Assembly (NCBI GenBank): GCA_008508345.1
Contig: QNGE01000893.1
Coordinates: 1-64,000 of the forward strand
Direction: 5' to 3'
From: Paragonimus westermani
Taxonomy: Eukaryota; Platyhelminthes; Trematoda; Plagiorchiida; Troglotrematidae
DNA length: 64,000 nucleotides
The notes under the pieces were generated by a model, which searched no databases, was not told where the DNA came from, and was given only the letters and a program-made list of their open reading frames with translations. Position numbers and translations under genes: made by a program. Shown piece by piece: positions 61,871-64,000 of this stretch. Position 1 is the stretch's first letter. Each line of letters starts with the position of its first letter.

Positions 61871-64000
61871 GTATGTTCATTTTCACAAGTTTGAGGAATA
61901 AAAAGACTATTCTAACCGGGAACCGTTTCGTCAATCTGTGTTGTTTTCTCTCTCACCGAAGGTTTACGCTCTAAATTAATCTTTAATGAGCGTTTTTTGT
62001 GTTCATCCATGGATGCCCATTTACATTCAACAAGTTCATCATCGGTAAGCATTCTGCAGTTTTTTTCAGACTGGGAAAAATTACTGCTACAATCAGTAAT
62101 TTCAACGTTGACAGCACTGAGTTTTCTGTCATAGTTGATCAACTTTCGATAGGGTTCTTTTTAAGGGTATAATTTTTCAGTCCTCTATGCCCCCATTTTA
62201 GCTATCATAAGACACTTTTCCACTCTAGTCCACCTAACACAGTGCTTTGACGATCTAAGTATAGAGTCTTGCATCGTCCGCCTCAGATCCCGCCTGTAAT
62301 AATCTGTCATTTTCACCACTTTACTTGTGCATAACTCCGCATAGTTTGTAGATAAGTCGTCTGTCTCTACGTGTACTTATGCATTTGTCCCTAATTGGAC
62401 GTGCCGCGCATGCCCGTTGGCCCGTAACATATGCCCCTTTCACTTGGCTGTAGGCCAGGTGACCACACAACGGTGGATTATATGGCAGATTTCGGCGTGG
62501 GTGTACACAAAGAACCAAGAATCCTCTTTCAAACTTAGCCAACGCTTCTGAAGAATGCAAATAATCGACCACCCAGATTGTTCCCTGAACATTCAACACA
62601 TCAAGTACATGCAAAATCTCCCACACCATTGCACTCTGCGATACGTACGCAATTTATATTCTAGGTCAAAACCATTTTGCGTTTCGGTGCCCTTTTAACT
62701 TGGTTCGGTGACGTTGGTAACCGAACGGACTGAGTTTAGCAATTTGTTGGCGTGTTATACACTGGAGTGTGCGAAAGCTGAATAAACTATGTATTAACTC
62801 TTAAGATGGATGACACGATCGAACGGGCATGGTTTTTCAAAACGTACCTATAGAAGTGGTTGGTTTGAATTAACTGCTAACACACAAAGATGAGTGCCTT
62901 CCGATGACAGTGAGATTGCGTAGTTTTGCCACCGATAATAATCTCGGTAGACTTCATAACTTTTCGATATCTTTATATAAATCAAGATGGCGTTTAACTG
63001 GCAAGGAACTCGATCCATTCCTGTAACGCACTGACATTTTGATCTACCCTGCTATCTTAAACCTGTTCTCCTCGAACGTACTGTTTTCCATGCTAACGTT
63101 AATTCCACTCTCTCCTGTATGCAATGTCTTATCTGCCTGTCAAGCTTCTTTGCGTTTGGTCACTGTTGCAAAAGTGCATCGAAAGTAGGATGCTTTGAGT
63201 TTGGCGAACATGGATGATGCAAGCGTTGCCAAGTGTGACTATGTGTGTGTGAGGTGGACCAATTTTTGTGTGCGTGATATGCAGGCTGCGTCGGTCTGAC
63301 TCGACTCTGTTGTCCATAAAACATAGTCACTCCGTGTCCGCGTCTAATAACTGCGTGTGAATTTGGGAGTATCCTTTTTGACCCTGTGACAAAAGCACAA
63401 GACCACCCAATACTCGACAATTAATTTTTGTACGATGCATCACAGGGCGCTCATTTACTATACGTCATTGCACTGGAAAGTTATTTAACGCCCGTTTATC
63501 GTTAATGAGTAAATGGAAACGGTCATAATAATTTCAGCGATGCTTTCGTAAGATCACTGATATGCAGTCTGTCAGAGCAATATAGCAAAGAAGTACGTCT
63601 TCTTTATCTCTGCATCATTTCGCTATATTCCTCCAAAGTGAATGAAAACGATTTAAGATCCGATGGCTTCACTGCGGCCTCCAGGCTTCCTTCAACTTCG
63701 TCTCATGTAATGTCATCTTTGTTTGGCTATCGAACAAATATGCCGAAAAGACAAGCTGACTTTGAATCGGGACTACGTAGTAGCCACTAAAACATGTGCT
63801 TTTCTCAACGAGATATTTTCGAAAATGGACTCGGGTTAAGATGTGTGTTAAATGACGGTAATAGAATATCCGATTTTCGACGTAAAAAGTAGCACTTTGA
63901 TAGTTATTTGTAAGTCAGTTTTTATCACGTAAGATATTGCAAACACTTCGTAGTCCGTTAGCGATCTATTGGCAATGACTTCTTTTACACAAGAACACAA
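61871..64000. other. Intron 12 (open at the window end)
   Basis: No USP24 exon was recognised. A hydrophilic minus-strand frame at 61912-62142 is described among the findings. The stretch 63129-63420 carries short GTGTGT runs, read on the minus strand as repeated His-Thr. Confidence 0.4.

Noticed and set aside
1..64000. CRISPR array, operon, phage or other prokaryotic system
   Set aside because: No regularly spaced repeats, no tightly packed open frames and clear spliceosomal introns; the sequence is eukaryotic.

Overview
The window is animal nuclear DNA. It holds the 5' half of one split gene plus many decayed retrotransposons. Signs of this are GT-AG introns, no operon-like packing, dense non-LTR (CR1-like and RTE-like) and Ty3/Gypsy-like remnants, and tRNA-derived SINE heads. 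The retrotransposon protein types and the large repeat-filled introns resemble flatworm (cestode or trematode) genomes. That placement is inference from remembered families; no search was run.

The gene is on the + strand and is recognised as an orthologue of the deubiquitinase USP24. It starts with a UBA-domain exon at 7458 and runs through twelve exons whose splice phases agree, to 61870. It leaves the window after about 944 codons. One more probable exon (54837-54978) is not fully resolved. Only the N-terminal UBA domain and part of the long non-catalytic helical region are present. The ubiquitin-like and catalytic USP domains should lie beyond 64000.

Layout: 1-7457 is upstream DNA with two minus-strand LINE remnants. 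Intron 1 (7623-19174) holds a CR1-like remnant and a near-complete but dead Gypsy element (13.7-16.9 kb). Introns 2 and 3 show no recognisable element. Intron 4 (22.4-31.6 kb) holds a CR1-like fragment, a second Gypsy fragment and a minus-strand LINE. Intron 6 has an RTE-like scrap. Intron 8 (40.8-55.6 kb) is the richest: two RTE-like elements lying tail to tail, one interrupted by a repeat that recurs at 59.6 kb; a CR1-like element of about 3 kb carrying a near-perfect inverted repeat at an N; and a SINE. Introns 9 and 10 hold a SINE-like head and the second copy of the interrupting repeat.

I found no evidence of a new multi-gene biological system. The most useful results are the USP24 gene model, a duplicated in-frame splice donor at exon 2, the nested and inverted retroelement structures, and a possible assembly fault at the N near 49638.
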